From contig NZ_JACVXC010000001.1 in the NCBI RefSeq assembly GCF_014596935.1, positions 1,338,263 to 1,402,262 on the forward strand: a stretch of 64,000 bases of DNA, read 5' to 3'. Both the position numbers and the translations under genes were made by a program. This DNA comes from Aestuariibaculum suncheonense. Its GTDB lineage: Bacteria; Bacteroidota; Bacteroidia; Flavobacteriales; Flavobacteriaceae. The notes beneath the pieces were generated by a model, which was not told where the DNA came from, made no database searches, and worked only from the letters and a program-made list of their open reading frames with translations. Each line of letters opens with the position of its first letter. Within the stretch, counting starts at the first letter, position 1. Positions 54,611-63,841 of this stretch are shown one piece after another.

Positions 54611-54618
54611 TAGGTTTG
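54611..54618 (+). promoter_or_regulatory. -7 box of accA
   Basis: TAGGTTTG, 39 bases before the accA ATG; its 18-base context is identical to that of tgt. Confidence 0.6.
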
Positions 54619-54657
54619 TAGGCTAAAATAAATAAACAGCCATAATAAAAAATTCTT

Positions 54658-55611
54658 ATGGAATATTTAGAATTTGAACTCCCTATAAAAGAATTAGAAG
54701 AGCAACTTCAAAAATGTAGAATCATTGGAGAAGAAAGCGAAGTAGATGTTACAGAAACCTGTAAAAACATCGAAAGTAAATTAAAGGAAACTCAAAAAGA
54801 GATTTATAAAAACTTAACACCATGGCAGCGTGTTCAGTTATCACGTCACCCAAACAGACCATACACTTTAGATTATATTAAAGCCATTTGTGGTGATACG
54901 TTTTTAGAGCTTCACGGAGACAGAAGTTTTAAAGATGACAAAGCGATGATTGGTGGTCTAGGTAAAATTGGTGACCAGAGTTATATGTTCATTGGTCAGC
55001 AGAAAGGATACAACACTAAGACTCGTCAGTATAGAAACTTCGGAATGGCAAACCCTGAAGGTTACCGTAAAGCACTTCGTTTAATGAAGTCAGCCGAAAA
55101 ATTCGGAATTCCTGTAGTAACCTTATTAGATACACCTGGAGCTTATCCTGGTTTAGAAGCCGAAGAACGTGGACAAGGAGAAGCAATAGCTAGAAATATT
55201 CTTGAAATGACGCGCTTAAAAGTGCCTGTAATTACAATTGTAATTGGTGAGGGTGCTTCTGGTGGAGCTTTAGGTATTGGTGTTGGAGATGTTGTTTTAA
55301 TGTTGGAAAACACCTGGTATTCTGTAATATCGCCAGAATCCTGTTCGTCTATTTTATGGCGTAGCTGGGAATATAAGGAGCAAGCAGCCGAAGCCTTAAA
55401 GTTAACAGCTAGCGATATGAAGAAATTAAAGTTAGTTGATGAAATTATTAAAGAGCCTCTAGGTGGTGCTCACAGAGATAGAGAAAAGACTTTTACAACT
55501 GTTAGTAATACTATCGTTAAAGTTTACGAAGACCTTAAAAACTTATCACCAGAAGAATTAGTTTCTAAGCGTATGGATAAATATTCCAACATGGGAGTAT
55601 TTAAAGATTAG
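54658..55611 (+). CDS. accA: Acetyl-CoA carboxylase carboxyltransferase subunit alpha
   Basis: 317 residues, the usual length. With AccD it moves the carboxyl group from biotin to acetyl-CoA, the first step of fatty acid synthesis. Seen are [22 protein letters not shown] near residues 56-77, FIGQQKGY near 104, [26 protein letters not shown] near 155-180 (the oxyanion-hole region), and [18 protein letters not shown] terminator follows. Confidence 0.97.
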   Translation: MEYLEFELPIKELEEQLQKCRIIGEESEVDVTETCKNIESKLKETQKEIYKNLTPWQRVQLSRHPNRPYTLDYIKAICGDTFLELHGDRSFKDDKAMIGGLGKIGDQSYMFIGQQKGYNTKTRQYRNFGMANPEGYRKALRLMKSAEKFGIPVVTLLDTPGAYPGLEAEERGQGEAIARNILEMTRLKVPVITIVIGEGASGGALGIGVGDVVLMLENTWYSVISPESCSSILWRSWEYKEQAAEALKLTASDMKKLKLVDEIIKEPLGGAHRDREKTFTTVSNTIVKVYEDLKNLSPEELVSKRMDKYSNMGVFKD

Positions 55612-55633
55612 ACCTTGTAAAATCTACATAAAT

Positions 55634-55667
55634 AAAAATCTGAAGTGTCAAACTTCAGATTTTTTTT
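55634..55667 (+). terminator. Terminator after accA
   Basis: 11-bp stem AAATCTGAAGT / ACTTCAGATTT with a 5-base loop and eight T. Confidence 0.85.
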
Positions 55668-55704
55668 GTGGTTATTGACAATTTTTATAAGTTATTAACA
55701 GTTA

Positions 55705-55729
55705 GATTGTTAACTAATGGTTAACAATC
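55705..55729. promoter_or_regulatory. Inverted repeat upstream of dnaB
   Basis: GATTGTTAAC (55705-55714) and GTTAACAATC (55720-55729) are a perfect 10-bp inverted repeat with 5 bases between, 51 bases upstream of the dnaB ATG. It has no T run, so an operator is more likely than a terminator. Confidence 0.5.
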
Positions 55730-55780
55730 AGAATGGATTTTCTGTTCGATTAAAGATTCATTTTAGTTACATTCGTAGAC

Positions 55781-57325
55781 ATGAAACAACCCGACCAAAT
55801 TAAAGGATATAGAGTAGACAAGAGTACGTTAATCAGCCTAGAAAAAGGAAAAATACCTCCTCAAGCTATTGATTTAGAAGAAGTTGTGTTGGGAGCAATG
55901 ATGATTGATAAAAAAGGGGTTGACGAAGTTATTGATATTTTAAGTGCAGAAGCGTTCTACAAAGAATCTCATCAGCATATTTTTTCGGCGATATTTCAGT
56001 TGTTCGAAAACAGTGAGCCTATTGACTTATTAACCGTTTCAACACAGTTAAAGAAAAATGGAAAGTTAGAACAGGCAGGTGGTGATTTCTATTTAATTTC
56101 TTTAACTCAAAAGGTGTCTTCTTCGGCACATATCGAGTTCCATGCGCGTATTATTTTACAGAAATTTATTCAACGTAGTCTGATTAAAATTTCAAACGAA
56201 ATTATAGAAGATTCATACGATGAAACGAAGGATGTTTTCGATTTATTAGATAATGCCGAAGCCAAATTATACGAAGTTACTCAAGGAAATATCAAGAAAT
56301 CCAGTGAGTCTGCACAAGATTTAGTTATTCAGGCGAAGAAGAAAATTGAAGAGATTTCTAATAAAGAAGGGTTAAGTGGTATTCCAACCGGATTTACCAA
56401 GCTTGATAAATTAACCTCGGGTTGGCAACCATCGGATTTAATTATTGTTGCGGCACGTCCGGGTATGGGTAAAACGGCTTTAACCTTATCTATGGCGCGA
56501 AATATTGCTGTAGATCAAAATATTCCAGTAGCGTTTTTCTCTTTAGAGATGGCATCGGTGCAGTTAATTACGCGTCTTATTTCCAGTGAAACCGGATTGT
56601 CTTCTGAAAAATTAAGAACTGGTAAGTTAGAAAAACACGAGTGGGAACAGCTTAACGTAAAAGTAAAAGACTTAGAAAAAGCGCCACTTTATATAGACGA
56701 CACACCATCGTTATCGATTTTTGATTTAAGAGCGAAAGCGCGTCGTTTATCGTCACAACATGGTATCAAATTAATCATGATCGATTACTTGCAATTAATG
56801 ACAGGTGGTAGTGCTCATGCAGGAAACCGTGAGCAGGAGATTTCGATGATTTCCCGAAACTTAAAAGCCTTGGCAAAAGAGCTCATGGTACCTGTAATTG
56901 CGCTGTCTCAGTTATCACGTGCGGTAGAGACCCGTGGAGGAAGTAAGCGTCCGTTACTGTCCGATTTACGTGAGTCTGGTGCGATTGAGCAGGATGCCGA
57001 TATTGTAAGTTTCATTTACCGTCCGGAATATTACAAAATTGACGAGTGGGATGATGAAGAACGTTCTCCAACCGAAGGACAGGCCGAGTTTATAATTGCA
57101 AAGCACCGTAATGGTGGTTTAGAGAATATTCGATTAAAGTTCTTAGGACACTTAGGTAAGTTCGATAATTTAGATGATTTTGACTCGCCTTTTGAATTTC
57201 ATTCAAAAATGAATAATGGCGGATCAGGAGAAGATACATTTAGCTCAAGCAATTTTACAGCTAGTCCAGATCAGGCTTTTGGTAGTTCGTTTAATGACGA
57301 CGATGATGACGAAGTGCCATTTTAA
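55781..57325 (+). CDS. dnaB: Replicative DNA helicase
   Basis: 514 residues. Hexameric helicase that opens the fork. The N-terminal primase-interacting domain (PPQAIDLEEVVLGAMMID…) is at about 25-150, and the RecA-like motor follows, with Walker A ARPGMGKTALT near 225-236, Walker B LIMIDYLQLMTG near 330-341, and the ISRNLKALAKEL and SGAIEQDADIVSFIYRPEYY segments typical of DnaB. The tail is glycine/serine and aspartate rich. No intein interrupts it. Confidence 0.97.
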   Translation: MKQPDQIKGYRVDKSTLISLEKGKIPPQAIDLEEVVLGAMMIDKKGVDEVIDILSAEAFYKESHQHIFSAIFQLFENSEPIDLLTVSTQLKKNGKLEQAGGDFYLISLTQKVSSSAHIEFHARIILQKFIQRSLIKISNEIIEDSYDETKDVFDLLDNAEAKLYEVTQGNIKKSSESAQDLVIQAKKKIEEISNKEGLSGIPTGFTKLDKLTSGWQPSDLIIVAARPGMGKTALTLSMARNIAVDQNIPVAFFSLEMASVQLITRLISSETGLSSEKLRTGKLEKHEWEQLNVKVKDLEKAPLYIDDTPSLSIFDLRAKARRLSSQHGIKLIMIDYLQLMTGGSAHAGNREQEISMISRNLKALAKELMVPVIALSQLSRAVETRGGSKRPLLSDLRESGAIEQDADIVSFIYRPEYYKIDEWDDEERSPTEGQAEFIIAKHRNGGLENIRLKFLGHLGKFDNLDDFDSPFEFHSKMNNGGSGEDTFSSSNFTASPDQAFGSSFNDDDDDEVPF

Positions 57326-57393
57326 TAGCTAATCTTCCGATGAAAACAGCCGTTCCAATAATTTTTTAAGTATCTTTAAGATTAAAATAAAGT

Positions 57394-57433
57394 GAAAATA
57401 AACACACGAATTTAATGTCTTGTGTTTATTTTC
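57394..57433. promoter_or_regulatory. Perfect 13-bp inverted repeat before the 57457 gene
   Basis: GAAAATAAACACA (57394-57406) and TGTGTTTATTTTC (57421-57433) are perfect complements with a 14-base loop, ending 23 bases before the TTG start. The stem is AT-rich and followed by CGTTGTTT rather than a T run. It could end dnaB transcription or regulate the next gene. Confidence 0.5.
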
Positions 57434-57456
57434 GTTGTTTAAATTTTAACTGACTT

Positions 57457-58716
57457 TTGAAAAAGATACTGTTTACATTTCTCTTTATTTGTCTGGGTTT
57501 ACAAACCTATGCGTCATACATTCTTATTCCTATGGATGCAGAGGGCCAGAAAAACCATTTAAAGGCTTACGGTTTAACTTATTGGATTCTTACTAAAGAA
57601 CAAAAAGTTAAGTGGTTACTTAATTACCGAGGAGGTTCATTTTTATTACCTGATACCGAGGCTATTCAGCGTGAATGTCAAATAAGAGGCATATCGTTTG
57701 AAGTGCTATCTGATGCTAAAACTGAAAGTATTTTGCAGGAAATTAGCAGTCCAAGCCAGAATATGGAAGCCGTAGTGTTAGAAAAAGCGCCTAAAGTTGC
57801 GGTGTATACACCTAAAGGTAAATTGCCTTGGGATGACGCGGTAACCATGGTATTACAGTATGCCGAAATCCCTTATGAAACCGTTTATGATGAAGAAGTT
57901 TTAAATGATGGTTTACTGGCATTTGATTGGTTACACCTGCATCATGAGGATTTTACCGGACAATATGGAAAGTTCTACGGAGCTTATAAATCGGCGTCTT
58001 GGTATATTGAAGAAAAGAAAGAAGCTGAAGCACTGGCTTCAAAACTTGGATACAATAAAGTTTCTGATGAAAAATTAGCTGTAGCCTTAAAAATCAGAGA
58101 TTATGTTATTGGCGGCGGATTTATGTTTGCTATGTGTAGCGCAACAGATAGTTTTGATATTGCTTTAGCTGCCGAAGGCATTGATATTTGTGAGCCTATG
58201 TTTGATGGCGATGCCACCGATGCCGGTTATCAGAATAAAATTGACTATAATAAAACCTTTGCGTTTACCAATTTCGTTTTGGAGCGTAATCCTAATGTTT
58301 ATGAATTTTCATCAATTGATATGACCAGAAAGCGCATGATTCATAAGACTACAGATTATTTTTCACTAATGGAATTTTCTGCAAAATGGGACCCGATTCC
58401 AACCATGTTATGTCAAAATCATACAGCTTTGGTAAAAGGATTTATGGGACAAACCACATCGTTTACTAGCGATGAAATCAAGTCAAATGTATTGGTTATG
58501 GGGGAAACGAAAACCAACGGTGAAGCCAAATATATTCATGGTATTAAAGGAAAGGGATTTTTTACCTTTTATGGAGGTCACGATCCTGAAGATTATCAAC
58601 ATCGTGTAGGTGATGCTAAAACCGAATTAGACCTGCATCCTAATTCACCAGGATATCGTTTGATTTTAAATAATATTTTATTTCCAGCGGCTCGGAAGAA
58701 AAAGCAAAAAACTTGA
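57457..58716 (+). CDS. Secreted protein, glutamine-amidotransferase-like (often mislabelled asparagine synthetase B)
   Basis: 419 residues, TTG start, fixed by a stop codon just upstream and the signal peptide KKILFTFLFICLGLQTYASYI. Homologues often carry the name asparagine synthetase B, as I recall, but the Cys-led glutaminase domain and the SGGxDS ATP-binding motif of AsnB are absent. Instead, GGGFMFAMCSATDSFDIAL near residues 220-240 looks like a nucleophile elbow of the class-I glutamine-amidotransferase/ThuA-like fold, and FYGGHDPEDYQHR near 370-382 supplies His residues. Exported; substrate unknown. Confidence 0.7.
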   Translation: MKKILFTFLFICLGLQTYASYILIPMDAEGQKNHLKAYGLTYWILTKEQKVKWLLNYRGGSFLLPDTEAIQRECQIRGISFEVLSDAKTESILQEISSPSQNMEAVVLEKAPKVAVYTPKGKLPWDDAVTMVLQYAEIPYETVYDEEVLNDGLLAFDWLHLHHEDFTGQYGKFYGAYKSASWYIEEKKEAEALASKLGYNKVSDEKLAVALKIRDYVIGGGFMFAMCSATDSFDIALAAEGIDICEPMFDGDATDAGYQNKIDYNKTFAFTNFVLERNPNVYEFSSIDMTRKRMIHKTTDYFSLMEFSAKWDPIPTMLCQNHTALVKGFMGQTTSFTSDEIKSNVLVMGETKTNGEAKYIHGIKGKGFFTFYGGHDPEDYQHRVGDAKTELDLHPNSPGYRLILNNILFPAARKKKQKT

Positions 58717-58759
58717 TTGATAAGTCAGATTTTTGCTTTTATAAATATGGATGTTTATT

Positions 58760-59146
58760 TTATTCTTCATAAATAGTCATACGTTTGAAGGTGTAAATAT
58801 AGCCGTCGTTGACTTTTCCACTAAGTGTGATGTTTTGGTCGATAACCATTTCGTTGTCGCTGCCGTTAATGATAAAGTTCCCAAATTCGTTATTATCAAT
58901 AAAAATAAACTGGTATGAATCTTCCTCTTGGATACTAAAATTGTAAACGCAGCTATCCAAACCGTCTTCAATAATAGCATCATCGTTGGTATTGGTTATG
59001 GTCAAAGCTCCGAATTCTTCATCAAACACCCATATAATTTCATCGGGTTCAAAGGTGTTCGTGGTTCCTGATTTCCCTCCAAATACACTATTAAGGTGCC
59101 ATTCAATACCAATTACGTTAGGTAATTTTGTTTCCGATTCGTTATG
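58760..59146 (-). pseudogene. Truncated small protein gene, 5' end missing
   Basis: The open frame covers 128 codons; a GTG at 59029 would give 89 residues, but the same frame continues upstream as …LPNVIGIEWHLNSVFGG… to TAG at 59147, with another stop just before it. That upstream stretch looks like the start of the mature domain of the small Bacteroidota lipoproteins (LPNVIG-x-W-x-L followed by a beta-rich domain and a conserved Cys). The signal peptide and start codon are missing, and the divergent yjbQ gene begins at 59261. It is probably a decayed gene; a short GTG-started protein is possible. Confidence 0.5.
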
Positions 59147-59260
59147 CTATTAAGCGTACAACTTGATAAGGAACGTATATGGTTGCGTCTTTATAAATAA
59201 AAAATAGTTTTTGTTCTAAATTAAAGATTTAATTTAGAGATTTATTAAAATGCCTTACAG

Positions 59261-59683
59261 ATGAAAGTCTTTCAAAAAGAAATACGGTTGAAATCTTATC
59301 CAAGAGGATTTCATATAATAACAGATACAATATTAAAAGCCATACCTGAAATTAAAGAGATTAAAGGCGGACAATTACAGGTATTTATCAAACATACATC
59401 GGCAAGTTTAACGATTAATGAAAATGCCGATTATACGGTTCGAGGTGATTTTGAACGCCATTTCAATATCATGATTCCTGAAAATGCGCCATACTATAAA
59501 CACACTTATGAAGGGGCCGACGATATGCCGGCACATATTAAAGCATCGGTATTAGGGGCGTCTGTTCAAATTCCTATTACTAATGGAAAATTGAATTTAG
59601 GAATCTGGCAGGGTATTTATTTATGCGAACACCGCGATTATGGCGGAGAGCGTCAATTGGTAATTACTGCCTTTGGGATATAA
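59261..59683 (+). CDS. YjbQ family protein (secondary thiamine-phosphate synthase-like)
   Basis: 140 residues. HIITDTILKAIPEIKEIKGGQLQVFIKHTSASLTINENAD and the HTYEGADDMPAHIKASVLG segment are the family hallmarks, including the conserved HTSASL and the second DDMPAHIK motif. The last strand, GIWQGIYLCEHRDYGGERQLVITAFG, is typical. The family has weak thiamine-phosphate synthase activity in E. coli; its main role is unclear. A terminator follows directly. Confidence 0.92.
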   Translation: MKVFQKEIRLKSYPRGFHIITDTILKAIPEIKEIKGGQLQVFIKHTSASLTINENADYTVRGDFERHFNIMIPENAPYYKHTYEGADDMPAHIKASVLGASVQIPITNGKLNLGIWQGIYLCEHRDYGGERQLVITAFGI

Positions 59684-59715
59684 AAAAAATCCGATTCGTG
59701 AGAATCGGATTTTTT
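59682..59715 (+). terminator. Terminator after yjbQ
   Basis: 10-bp stem AATCCGATTC / GAATCGGATT with A run and T run; the A run would also let it act for the minus-strand rplT transcript. Confidence 0.85.
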
Positions 59716-59755
59716 ATTAAGCGAATATAATATGTTTTACAATAGGCGGAACGCC

Positions 59756-60100
59756 TTATTTTACTTTCTCTACTACAGCTTTAAAAGCCTCTGGGTTATT
59801 CATAGCTAAATCAGCTAAAACCTTACGGTTTAATTCGATATCGTTAGCTTTTAATTTTCCCATAAATTGAGAATAAGATAAACCATGTAATCTGGCTCCA
59901 GCGTTAATACGCGTAATCCATAATGCACGGAATGTTCTCTTTTTGTTTCTACGGTCTCTGTACGAGTATTGCATCGCTTTTTCAACCGCATTTTTAGCTA
60001 CTGTCCAAACGTTTTTACGACGTCCGAAGTAACCTTTAGCTTGTTTTAGAACCTTTTTTCTTCTGGCTCTTTTTGCTACAGAATTTACTGATCTTGGCAT
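59756..60100 (-). CDS. rplT: Ribosomal protein bL20
   Basis: 114 residues, the usual length. Basic N-terminal half ([29 protein letters not shown]) for 23S rRNA binding, followed by [25 protein letters not shown]. It is needed for early 50S assembly. It is last in the thrS-infC-rpmI-rplT operon. In other bacteria L20 represses its own operon by binding the leader mRNA; the 101-base gap to rpmI could hold such a site but none was modelled. Confidence 0.98.
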   Translation of the reverse strand: MPRSVNSVAKRARRKKVLKQAKGYFGRRKNVWTVAKNAVEKAMQYSYRDRRNKKRTFRALWITRINAGARLHGLSYSQFMGKLKANDIELNRKVLADLAMNNPEAFKAVVEKVK

Positions 60101-60201
60101 AATTTTAAATGTTTTTTGTAGTAGGCGGTAGAATAGTCTACTCTTTTTAATTTTGGCCTAACTCCAGGGTTTATAATTTATTTAACCGGTTAAAACGGTA
60201 A

Positions 60202-60399
60202 TTACTTTAAACGTAACATGGTTTTAACATTGTTCTCATCCGCTTTATCTACTAAAGTGTCATGAGTTAAAGCTAACTTACGCTTTTTAGACTTCTTAGT
60301 TAAGATGTGACTTTTAAAAGCGTGTTTTCTTTTAATCTTACCAGTACCAGTTAACTTGAAACGTTTTTTGGCACTAGATTTAGTTTTCATTTTAGGCAT
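60202..60399 (-). CDS. rpmI: Ribosomal protein bL35
   Basis: 65 residues, the usual length, very basic ([37 protein letters not shown]…). It is part of the 50S subunit. 92 bases separate it from infC and 101 from rplT, longer gaps than inside most operons here. Confidence 0.98.
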   Translation of the reverse strand: MPKMKTKSSAKKRFKLTGTGKIKRKHAFKSHILTKKSKKRKLALTHDTLVDKADENNVKTMLRLK

Positions 60400-60491
60400 C
60401 TTCTTTTCCTAGGTTTTAATTATTTCGCTTAATTATTGTTTCGAACTAAAATTGCTTTTAGTGTCTTAGTGTTCTTTTGAAATTGCTCTAA

Positions 60492-61040
60492 TTATTTTTT
60501 AGGAGCAATAAACATGGTCATACGCTTACCTTCTAATTTAGGCATTTGCTCTACTTTACCAAATTCTTCAAGGTCTTGTGCTAAACGAAGCAATAAAATC
60601 TGACCTTGTTCTTTGAAGATGATAGAACGTCCTTTAAAGAATACGAAGGCTTTTAATTTAGCTCCTTCTTTTAAGAACTTCTCGGCATGCTTTCTTTTAA
60701 ACTCGTAATCGTGATCATCTGTTTGCGGACCAAAACGAATTTCTTTTATAACTACCTTAGTAGCCTTAGCTTTAATAGCTTTATCACGTTTCTTTTGCTC
60801 GTAAAGGAACTTCTTATAGTCCATGACCTTACAAACAGGAGGGTCAGCATTCGGAGAAATCTCTACTAAATCGAACTCTTGTTCTTCCGCTATTTTTAAA
60901 GCGTCTCTGGTAGAGTAAATTCCAACTTCAACGTTTTCACCAACAAGGCGAACGTTAGGCACGGTAATTCTAGAGTTAATTCTGTGTTTGTCCTCTTGAG
61001 AAACCCTTGGTTTGGGCTGTGATTTTCTTCTAATTGCTAT
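60492..61040 (-). CDS. infC: Translation initiation factor IF-3, with non-standard start codon
   Basis: About 182 residues. The conserved N-terminus ([23 protein letters not shown]) lies upstream of the first GTG/ATG-type codon in frame. Between the stop at 61067 and the GTG at 60962 there is no ATG, GTG or TTG; ATA at 61040 and ATT at 61034 are the only sensible starts, the former giving the MAIRRKS start seen in relatives. E. coli infC starts with AUU and is self-regulated because IF-3 rejects such codons. N-domain about 20-85, C-domain 100-182. It starts 30 bases after thrS. Confidence 0.93.
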   Translation of the reverse strand: MAIRRKSQPKPRVSQEDKHRINSRITVPNVRLVGENVEVGIYSTRDALKIAEEQEFDLVEISPNADPPVCKVMDYKKFLYEQKKRDKAIKAKATKVVIKEIRFGPQTDDHDYEFKRKHAEKFLKEGAKLKAFVFFKGRSIIFKEQGQILLLRLAQDLEEFGKVEQMPKLEGKRMTMFIAPKK

Positions 61041-61070
61041 GGCTCTTAAATTTTTAGTTAAACTTTATTT

Positions 61071-63005
61071 TTAAAACGGTTTTAGCGTTTTGCTTATTTC
61101 TTTTTTTATGATTTCAGAAAACTCTTCTATAGAGATCATTCCTAAATCTGCACCACCATGCTGACGCACAGTAATTTTGTTTTCTTTTTCTTCTTGCTCC
61201 CCAATAATAATCATATACGGGTGCTTTTGCATTTCGGCTTCCCGAATCTTTTTCCCGATAGTTTCATTCCTGTGGTCTACAAGGGCGCGAATTTCGTCAT
61301 TTTCTAGCAAATTTAAAACTTTTTCGGCGTATTTTTCATATTTCTCACTAATTGACAGGATAATAGCCTGAGTAGGCATTAACCATAGCGGGAAATTTCC
61401 GGCCGTATGCTCTAATAAAATGGCGATAAAACGTTCCATACTACCAAAAGGCGCACGGTGAATCATGACCGGACGGTGTAATTCGTTATCACTGCCTTTA
61501 TAGGTTAAGTTGAAACGCTCTGGTAAGTTGTAATCTACCTGAATCGTTCCTAACTGCCATTGGCGACCAAGGGCATCTTTTACCATAAAGTCAAGCTTAG
61601 GTCCGTAGAAGGCAGCTTCGCCGGTTTCGATAACGTAATTAAGACCTTTGTCTTGAGCTGCATTTATGATAGCTTGCTCTGCCTTTTCCCAGTTTTCAAC
61701 GCTACCTATGTATTTGTCGGGATTTTCAGGATCCCTTACAGATACTTGTGCGGTAAAGTTTTCAAATCCTAAAGAACCGAATACATAAAGTACTAAATCG
61801 ATAACATTTTTGAACTCGGCATCTAACTGGTCTGGTGTACAGAATAAGTGAGCATCATCCTGAGTAAATCCTCTTACACGTGTTAAACCGTGTAATTCGC
61901 CACTTTGCTCATAACGGTAAACCGTACCAAATTCAGCATAACGCTTAGGTAAATCTTTATAAGACCATTGGCTGTTGTTGTAAATCTCACAGTGGTGAGG
62001 ACAGTTCATTGGTTTTAATAAAAATTCTTCACCTTCTTTAGGCGTGTGTATAGGTTGAAAACTATCGGCACCATATTTAGCATAGTGACCAGACGTTTCG
62101 TATAATTCTTTTTGACCGATATGTGGTGTAACTACCATTTCATATCCGGCTTTCTTTTGTGCTGTTTTAAGGAAATTCTCTAAGCGTTCACGTAAAGCAG
62201 CACCTTTTGGTAACCACAATGGCAAACCTTGACCAACGCGAGGAGAGAATGTGAACAATTCTAATTCTTTACCAAGTTTTCTATGGTCACGTTTTTTAGC
62301 TTCTTCTAATAATTCTAAATATTCAGTAAGTTCCTTTTGTTTTGGAAACGAAATACCATAAACGCGCGTTAGCTGTGGTTTGTTTTCGTCACCTCTCCAA
62401 TAAGCACCAGCAACACTTAATATTTTTACAGCTTTTATAATGCCTGTATTCGGGATATGGCCTCCACGACATAAATCTGTAAATGTAGAATGGTTGCAGA
62501 AGGTAATAGTTCCGTCCTCAAGGTTTTCAATCAATTCTGTTTTAAACGGATTGTTTTCATATAAAGCCAAGGCTTCAGCTTTTGTTGCCGAACGCATTTT
62601 AAAATCGTGTTTTCCTCTGGCTATTTCAAGCATTTTGTTTTCGATAGATTTAAAATCCTTTTCCGAAACGGTATGCTCACCAAAATCAACATCGTAATAG
62701 AATCCATTATCAATAGCAGGACCTATAGTTAGTTTAGATCCTGGATATAATTCTTCAATCGCCTGTGCCAATACGTGAGCTGATGAATGCCAGAATGCCG
62801 TTTTACCAGCTTTATCATTCCATGTATATAACACTAGAGAGCCGTCGGAGGTTAAAGGGGTTACCGTTTCAACTGTTGTACCATTAAAACTAGCCGAAAT
62901 TACGTTTCGGGCAAATCCTTCACTAATGCTTTTAGCGACTTCCATAGGTGTAATGTTCGCTTCAAACGATCTTACACTTCCGTCGGGCAATGTTATATGT
63001 ATCAT
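61071..63005 (-). CDS. thrS: Threonyl-tRNA synthetase
   Basis: 644 residues from the ATG at 63005. An upstream extension of 16 codons runs through the promoter and is rejected. TGS domain ([21 protein letters not shown]) is at residues 2-60, the SAD editing domain near 60-225 ([17 protein letters not shown]), the class II catalytic core near 260-530 with [11 protein letters not shown], holding the zinc Cys, and the anticodon-binding domain at 540-644. It charges tRNA-Thr. First gene of the operon thrS-infC-rpmI-rplT. Confidence 0.97.
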   Translation of the reverse strand: MIHITLPDGSVRSFEANITPMEVAKSISEGFARNVISASFNGTTVETVTPLTSDGSLVLYTWNDKAGKTAFWHSSAHVLAQAIEELYPGSKLTIGPAIDNGFYYDVDFGEHTVSEKDFKSIENKMLEIARGKHDFKMRSATKAEALALYENNPFKTELIENLEDGTITFCNHSTFTDLCRGGHIPNTGIIKAVKILSVAGAYWRGDENKPQLTRVYGISFPKQKELTEYLELLEEAKKRDHRKLGKELELFTFSPRVGQGLPLWLPKGAALRERLENFLKTAQKKAGYEMVVTPHIGQKELYETSGHYAKYGADSFQPIHTPKEGEEFLLKPMNCPHHCEIYNNSQWSYKDLPKRYAEFGTVYRYEQSGELHGLTRVRGFTQDDAHLFCTPDQLDAEFKNVIDLVLYVFGSLGFENFTAQVSVRDPENPDKYIGSVENWEKAEQAIINAAQDKGLNYVIETGEAAFYGPKLDFMVKDALGRQWQLGTIQVDYNLPERFNLTYKGSDNELHRPVMIHRAPFGSMERFIAILLEHTAGNFPLWLMPTQAIILSISEKYEKYAEKVLNLLENDEIRALVDHRNETIGKKIREAEMQKHPYMIIIGEQEEKENKITVRQHGGADLGMISIEEFSEIIKKEISKTLKPF

Positions 63006-63026
63006 AAAATAATTTAAATTCGATTG

Positions 63027-63057
63027 CAAAGATAATAGGATAATAAAACACACACAA
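63027..63057 (-). promoter_or_regulatory. Promoter of the thrS operon
   Basis: On the minus strand TTG (63055-63057), 20 bases, then TATCTTTG (63027-63034), 21 bases before the thrS ATG. Fits the -33/-7 consensus and settles the start codon. Confidence 0.75.
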
Positions 63058-63090
63058 TATATAAGTAGGTATAATTTTAATAAAATAGAA

Positions 63091-63240
63091 CGGGACGTGC
63101 CCCTTCGGGTTGGGCTGTCCTCGGTGTCTTTTTATGCTACTATAGATAATTGTATAGTATGTAGTTTTTATTAATATCTAATTATAAAAGGGAAAGCATA
63201 GGATAATCATAAAATGATACCGTTACCATCCCTAACGCAG
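63091..63240. repeat. Possible dispersed repeat element with GC-rich ends
   Basis: GC-rich left end (CGGGACGTGCCCCTTCGGGT, able to fold with the GGGCTGTCC after it) and right end (ACCATCCCTAACGCAG) enclose a very AT-rich core. As far as I recall, such ends occur in short dispersed repeats of flavobacterial genomes, often near rRNA genes. Only one copy is in this window, so the repeat status cannot be shown. Confidence 0.4.
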
Positions 63241-63247
63241 AGTCGCT

Positions 63248-63269
63248 ATTGTATATTGTGATATACAAT
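63248..63269. repeat. Perfect 9-bp inverted repeat
   Basis: ATTGTATAT, TGTG, ATATACAAT; within the AT-rich stretch upstream of the tandem promoters. Could be an operator or chance. Confidence 0.35.
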
Positions 63270-63515
63270 ATAATAGTATTTGTTTAAGATATATTATATG
63301 ATAGTATCATCTATGCATTGTATATATACCTAATATAATAAAGAGTATTATGATTAGCATCCATTATATATAGTAAAGTTCTGTTTTGGCATTAAAAACT
63401 CCCACAGGAGTACTCAATACCCATTCGTCATTTAACAAATTCAAAAATATTCTTCATGTAACTAATTGATATTTAGGATAGATTAAAAAAAGAATAAAAA
63501 AATGCGATAAAAAGT

Positions 63516-63547
63516 TTGTTTGGTAAAGGAAAAGGGGAGTATATTTG
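63516..63547 (+). promoter_or_regulatory. Tandem promoter P1 of a downstream stable-RNA operon
   Basis: TTG at 63516-63518 (another at 63520-63522), then TATATTTG at 63540-63547, followed by CAGCCCG. First of three spaced about 147 bases. Confidence 0.7.
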
Positions 63548-63663
63548 CAGCCCGTTAGCGGCGAAGCTGCTGAGGGAAGTTCTTATAAAGGTGATGATGC
63601 AGAGGTTTAAAAAATTGATTTTCAAGTCAAATAAAAAACTTCAAAAAAAACTTTAGAAACATG

Positions 63664-63693
63664 TTGTTAGAATCAAAAAAGGTTGTATGTTTG
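63664..63693 (+). promoter_or_regulatory. Tandem promoter P2
   Basis: TTG (63664-63666), 19 bases, TATGTTTG (63686-63693), then CAGCCGC. Confidence 0.7.
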
Positions 63694-63810
63694 CAGCCGC
63701 AAAAATAGCGAGTGTTATGAGTAGCGAGGTTCTTGTAAAAGTGTTGATATAGTTGAAGAAAGCGAAGATTTAAAGCTTCGAAAATTTTTCAAAAAAAAGT
63801 ATCAAAACAG

Positions 63811-63841
63811 TTGTGAGGTAAAAAAATGGGTTTTATATTTG
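63811..63841 (+). promoter_or_regulatory. Tandem promoter P3
   Basis: TTG (63811-63813), 20 bases, TATATTTG (63834-63841), then CACCCGC. The 20 bases at 63829-63848 are identical to the tRNA-Lys promoter region. Confidence 0.75.
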
